Source: Prosthecochloris sp.
Lineage (GTDB): Bacteria > Bacteroidota > Chlorobiia > Chlorobiales > Chlorobiaceae
Assembly (NCBI GenBank): GCA_004028745.1
Contig: RAZP01000003.1
Coordinates: 1 to 33,708 of the forward strand
Direction of reading: 5' to 3'
Length of the DNA: 33,708 bases
Positions 32,110 to 33,708 of the stretch are shown one piece after another. The position numbers were made by a program, and so were the translations under genes. The notes beneath the pieces were generated by a model. That model saw only the letters and a list, made by a program, of their open reading frames with translations. It was not told the DNA's origin and made no database searches. Each line of letters starts with the position of its first letter. Within the stretch, counting starts at the first letter, position 1.

Positions 32110-32560
32110 CAAGAGACGGAAGAAAAGTCAAAATTCAAAAAGAAAAAGTCAAAACGGCTTGATGGCTGGATAGCGAGATTGTTGAATAGCCTGAAATCAA
32201 GATAATGGGTAGCGGGGAGTAGGGAATAGGACGGGGCATTATGAGTCGGGTTCATCGAATTCGTACTCGTACTCAGCGAAGCGGTACTCGTAATCGAGAA
32301 AAGCAGTGTTGATTTGTTTAGTTGTTGAACTGTTGAATCGTTGAATTACAAGGGAGAAAACGTAGGGGCGAACACGGGGGTTCGCCCGTTTGAACAGGAA
32401 GAGATCAGCGTTGGAGGCAGGTTTACTTTTCTGTTGTTCCCCGTTTTGACTTTTTCCTTTTGAATTTTGACTTTTCCTGTTGACGGATGCCGCATCACCC
32501 CCTGTGAAATAGATCGATTATTTAACGGGGTCCGCCCGTGTGAGACAGCGCGAATGTGAT
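32106..32560. repeat. Modular intergenic repeat block R3 (reverse orientation)
   Basis: The 548-base gap after ligA has no gene. Read on the minus strand it repeats the blocks of R1 and R2: M1 is at about 32389-32505, M4 at about 32500-32545, M3 at about 32299-32355 and part of M2 at about 32264-32300. 32158-32230 matches R4 near 15.3 kb. It also has an 8-bp stem hairpin at 32366-32373 / 32380-32387 (GGGCGAAC / GTTCGCCC), a type of short repeat seen in many bacteria. The block starts at the ligA stop codon, as R2 starts at the flippase stop. Confidence 0.8.
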
Positions 32561-32657
32561 TGGTTTGCTAAAATGTTTTGATTCCCGATATCTGCGGAGA
32601 AACTCGAAAGAAATCAGAAATCTGAAACATAGCTTGGGTAATTCATAGATTATAATC
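32561..32657 (+). other. Upstream region of the LOG-family gene
   Basis: This is the only non-repeat part of the gap before the next gene and so should carry its promoter. No convincing -35/-10 pair or ribosome site was found; ATAATC directly precedes the start codon. Confidence 0.35.
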
Positions 32658-33299
32658 ATGGATCCGCATTATCGTGTGGCGATTTTTGGTTCCGCCCGGA
32701 TAAAGGAAGGCGACAGTGAGTACAGAGATGTTTTCACCATTGCCAAAGCACTTGCCGAGTCAGGTTTTGATGTCGTGACCGGAGGAGGTCCCGGGCTCAT
32801 GCATGCGGCAAACTCGGGCCACAAAAGCGCCGACTCCGGTACGCACTCCATCGGTTTGAACATCAGGTTGCCTCACGAGCAGGTTGCAAATCAATACCTC
32901 GACATCAAGCAGGAGTTTGACCGTTTCAGCAGCCGTCTCGATACTTTTATGTCTCTTTCGGATGCGGTTATTGTTGCACCGGGTGGAATAGGCACTTTGC
33001 TTGAACTGTTTTACGCATGGCAGTTGGTACAAGTTGAGCACATCTGTGAAACCCCGGTTATCCTGTTCGGCTCCATGTGGGGAGGGCTGCTCGGGTGGCT
33101 GAAAGCCGAAGTGCTGTCGAGGAAGATGGTCAGTGAGAGTGACCTGCGGATGATTTTTCATGTCATTGAAGTGGAAAAAGTCATTGGCCTTATCCGCAAG
33201 ATTCATGAGGACCGCTCGGCAAACGGTCATGTTTGCACCAATTTTGATAAGTACCGGGTCGACTTTTGCGTGAATGACAGTAAAGTGAGCGGGGACTGA
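32658..33299 (+). CDS. LOG family protein (TIGR00730-like, Rossmann nucleotide-binding)
   Basis: A 213-residue protein of the LOG/YgdH group. It has the N-terminal VAIFGSARIKEGD, the GGGPGLMHAANSG loop (near 42-54) and the hallmark PGGIGTLLELF (near 107-117), which mark cytokinin-type nucleoside 5'-monophosphate phosphoribohydrolases. These are often misnamed lysine decarboxylases. The physiological substrate in bacteria is mostly unknown. The ATG at 32658 lacks a clear ribosome site. It converges on the menG/ubiE gene. Confidence 0.85.
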   Translation: MDPHYRVAIFGSARIKEGDSEYRDVFTIAKALAESGFDVVTGGGPGLMHAANSGHKSADSGTHSIGLNIRLPHEQVANQYLDIKQEFDRFSSRLDTFMSLSDAVIVAPGGIGTLLELFYAWQLVQVEHICETPVILFGSMWGGLLGWLKAEVLSRKMVSESDLRMIFHVIEVEKVIGLIRKIHEDRSANGHVCTNFDKYRVDFCVNDSKVSGD

Positions 33300-33318
33300 T
33301 ACGCTGTAGGAGCAGTTT

Positions 33319-33331
33319 ATGGGTGCCCTTA
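33319..33331. mobile_element. Possible solo right end of a MITE-like element
   Basis: ATGGGTGCCCTTA resembles the right end plus flank of copy B (AGAGGTGCCCTTA) and overlaps the stop codon of the menG/ubiE gene. It is short, so the identification is weak. Confidence 0.25.
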
Positions 33332-33708
33332 TTTTTGCGCTATATAGAGTACAGACGTTTCAAAAGTCATCGGGTGATATTCTGCCTTACGGAACCCGGC
33401 TTCTTTTAAAATGGCTGTGAATGCCTCGTCCTGGGGGAACTCTTCAACCGAGTGCGGCAGATAGTCATAGGCAAAGCTTGATTTGCTGAAAAGCCGGGCT
33501 ATTTTCGGGAGGACCTTTTTAAAGTAAACCAGGTAAAGGTTTTTCAGTAAAGGATTTCTGGGAATCATCGGTTCAATAATTAGGGTGTGACCCCCAGGCT
33601 TGAGAACTCTGTGGAATTCCATGAGGCCCTGCAGCAGGTTCTCGAAGTTTCGTGCGCCGAACCCTGCGCTGACGATATCGAAAGACTCGCTTTCAAAGGC
33701 TAATTTTT
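33329..33708 (-). CDS. menG: Demethylmenaquinone/2-methoxy-benzoquinol methyltransferase, C-terminal part (cut by window end)
   Basis: About 126 C-terminal residues of a UbiE/MenG-type methyltransferase; the start lies beyond position 33708. In frame are FDIVSAGFGARNFEN, the family motif with GFGxRN, then EFHRVLKPGGHTLIIEP (near a post-I SAM-fold strand), LPKIARLFSKSSFAYDYLPHSV (compare the Ala-Tyr-Tyr-Leu-Pro region) and SVLYIAQK at the end. It methylates the quinone ring in menaquinone or chlorobiumquinone synthesis. An internal ATG at 33622 is not the true start since the family motif continues upstream. Confidence 0.88.
   Translation of the reverse strand, partial: KLAFESESFDIVSAGFGARNFENLLQGLMEFHRVLKPGGHTLIIEPMIPRNPLLKNLYLVYFKKVLPKIARLFSKSSFAYDYLPHSVEEFPQDEAFTAILKEAGFRKAEYHPMTFETSVLYIAQK

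Noticed and set aside
1..33708. tRNA, rRNA, prophage or toxin-antitoxin genes
   Set aside because: No cloverleaf-like segment with the GGTTCGAATCC-type arm, no rRNA sequence, no phage structural genes and no paired small toxin/antitoxin ORFs were found by eye.

Overview
The window looks like part of a green sulfur bacterium chromosome (Chlorobiaceae; a Chlorobium, Pelodictyon or Prosthecochloris relative of moderate GC). The strongest pointers are a CruA-type lycopene cyclase and a succinyl-CoA ligase alpha subunit, which serves the reductive TCA cycle in this group. LPS and outer-membrane genes (lpxB, kdsD, bamA, a LolD-type ATPase, ispH, uppS) and a menaquinone/chlorobiumquinone methyltransferase fit with this. 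The genus is inferred; no species is claimed.

Layout. 1-4.2 kb (minus): an outer-membrane beta-barrel protein, bamA and uppS. 4.3-6.8 kb (plus): gatA and sucD. 7.3-10.3 kb: kdsD (minus), then a small membrane protein and a polysaccharide flippase (plus). 10.7-13.2 kb (minus): an ECF sigma factor, a one-helix putative anti-sigma factor, a Spy/CnrX-like periplasmic protein and a DUF4405 membrane protein, which look like one envelope or metal stress module. 13.5-16.9 kb (minus): a methyltransferase, a DCC thiol-disulfide protein and a phosphohexomutase. 17.3-18.8 kb (plus): lpxB and a small membrane protein. 18.9-21.7 kb (plus): a tightly coupled molybdate operon, modA-mop-modB-modC, with a ModE-like operator. 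21.8-22.1 kb (minus): a complete small transcription unit for a 54-residue exported peptide. 22.2-26.5 kb (minus): an Fe-S/FAD oxidoreductase, ispH and three small envelope proteins. 26.7 kb (minus): a pteridine-reductase-like SDR. 27.7-32.1 kb (plus): lolD, cruA, ligA. 32.7-33.3 kb (plus): a LOG-family protein. The end of the window cuts a menG/ubiE gene (minus).

The unusual content lies between the genes. Six copies of a 115-142 bp non-coding element share terminal inverted repeats based on GGGCACCTCTATTAATT, and most are flanked by 4-bp A/T-only direct repeats. This is a MITE-like family in two subtypes, and several copies sit directly on stop codons; one supplies the last codons of a protein. 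A second, modular repeat family of about 100-nt blocks fills the large gaps after sucD, the flippase and ligA and upstream of the DCC gene, and one block carries a further 175-bp inverted-repeat element. No tRNA, rRNA, CRISPR array, prophage or intact transposase was seen.
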